Positions 63,321 through 64,000 of a stretch of DNA of 64,000 nucleotides are shown here, in pieces. The position numbers and the translations under genes are program-made. Source of the stretch: Methylobacterium aquaticum. Its GTDB lineage: Bacteria; Pseudomonadota; Alphaproteobacteria; Rhizobiales; Beijerinckiaceae. The DNA lies in assembly GCF_016804325.1 (NCBI RefSeq), contig NZ_CP043628.1, positions 82,796 to 146,795 on the forward strand, read 5' to 3'. Position 1 is the first letter of the stretch, and each line of letters starts with the position of its first letter. The notes beneath the pieces were generated by a model that saw only the letters and a program-made list of their open reading frames with translations, ran no database searches and was not told the DNA's origin.

Positions 63321-64000
63321 TCAACCGGCGCAACACGAAAGCCTCTTCACGTCCCGATCGAAGGTCTGAGCCGCGAGTTTCAGGCCCTCGACCGTGGTCA
63401 AATACGGAAAGATCGTCTCGGCCAAATCGTCGATCGTGAGCCCACCGCGTATCGCCATTGCGGCGGTCTGGATGCTGTCGGCCCCCTCGGGTGCTACGAT
63501 GTGGCTTCCCAGAAGCTTGCGGGTCCCCCGGTCGGCGACGAGCTTGATCAGACCGCGCGTGTCACGAGCCGCAAGCGCCCGCGGCACATTGTCGAGCGAG
63601 AGCACCGAAGTGCGAACGTCGTGCCCGGCAGCACGGGCCTGGGCTTCAGTGAGCCCAACGCTTCCGACCTGCGGGTCCGTGAACACCACGGCCGGCATCA
63701 CCCTGTTGTCGTAGCGCAGGCTGTCACCGTTGAGGGCGTTCTTGGCGGCCAGTTTCGCGCCGTAGGCCGCCATGTAGACGAACTGGTCCTTGCCGGTCAC
63801 GTCACCCGCCGCGTAGACGCCCAGCTTCGAGGTGCGCATGCGGTCATCGACCACGATGGCGCCCGTCGGCGTCTGGGCCACACCCGCTTCCGCGAGGCCG
63901 AGGCTCTCGGTGTTGGCCGAACGCCCGGTCGCGACGACGATTTGCTCGGCCGTGACCGTCTCGCTGCGTCCGTTTCGTCGGACCGTGAGGCTCACGCCTT
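63321..64000 (-). CDS. merA: Mercuric reductase MerA, C-terminal part
   Basis: The frame is open to the window edge, so the N-terminus is outside. It contains VATGRSANTESLGLAEAG, LGVYAAGDVTGKDQFVYMAA, AVVFTDPQVGSVGLTEAQAR and LAETIFPYLTTVEGLKLAAQ, and ends KRLSCCAG. The C-terminal CC pair that delivers Hg(II) to the active site distinguishes it from other pyridine-nucleotide disulfide reductases. It reduces Hg(II) to Hg(0). It is the first visible gene of the leftward mercury operon. Confidence 0.95.
   Translation of the reverse strand, partial: GVSLTVRRNGRSETVTAEQIVVATGRSANTESLGLAEAGVAQTPTGAIVVDDRMRTSKLGVYAAGDVTGKDQFVYMAAYGAKLAAKNALNGDSLRYDNRVMPAVVFTDPQVGSVGLTEAQARAAGHDVRTSVLSLDNVPRALAARDTRGLIKLVADRGTRKLLGSHIVAPEGADSIQTAAMAIRGGLTIDDLAETIFPYLTTVEGLKLAAQTFDRDVKRLSCCAG

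Overview
The window looks like accessory DNA, most likely from a plasmid or plasmid-derived island, of a high-GC alphaproteobacterium, probably Methylobacterium or a close relative. Reasons: repABC-type partition genes with 16-bp palindromic parS sites, a separate RepC-type initiator, a MucR/Ros regulator, DUF736, ArdC and I-type (DotA/TraY) conjugation genes. Protein family calls come from reading motifs in the translations; no database search was run, and the organism assignment is inference.

Layout. (1) 1-3860: nested mobile DNA. An IS4-family element (inverted repeats at 176 and 3604) abuts an acr3 arsenite-transporter fragment. A 1.9-kb unit carrying a large serine recombinase splits its transposase. 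(2) 3860-5820: a mercury-type MerR with a mer-like operator, an MFS exporter and a small protein. (3) 5990-27170: a copper island. It has an ECF sigma factor with its NrsF-type anti-sigma, a long rightward series (two YtkA-like proteins, CusB, CusA, thioredoxin-reductase-like protein, CusF-like and DUF411 proteins, a Met/Gly-rich protein, cytochrome b561, DUF4395, a cysteine-desulfurase-like protein, a YHS-type Cu ATPase), a TMD-only ABC protein and an HNH-like protein. (4) 27300-28940: an AT-richer two-gene module, a PRTase-like protein plus a NADAR protein, which is the best candidate for a little-described conflict system. (5) 29690-37830: plasmid backbone and decay: VapBC remnant, DUF736, ArdC, a large ParB-like protein, MucR.

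(6) 38010-46140: a chimeric ORF joining a methyltransferase to a conjugation protein, TraW-like, DotA/TraY-like and a coupling-protein-like ATPase without a P-loop, then a frameshifted repC. (7) 46330-56710: small genes, umuDC, and repA-repB. Eight perfect parS palindromes lie here, four of them inside the repB coding sequence and several exactly 93 bp apart. Two SNase-like proteins, a DUF2726 protein and three copies of a roughly 100-bp repeat follow. (8) 56990-58520: a Cys-rich 31-codon ORF, a CueR-like regulator and a glutaredoxin-MauE fusion. (9) 59350-64000: a mercury cluster on the minus strand (merA, merB, a hisI paralogue, three tightly overlapping small genes, a DUF1440 protein, a MerF-like protein) with an IS5-family element in it.

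Functionally, the metal genes form three blocks: periplasmic and inner-membrane copper efflux, buffering and redox repair; organomercury and mercuric ion detoxification; and a MerR-controlled exporter. The replication block is incomplete: repA-repB sit 4 kb from repC, and repC as written is frameshifted. Four ORFs are split by single-base frame changes, three of them in short G or C runs, so sequencing error must be excluded before these are called pseudogenes.
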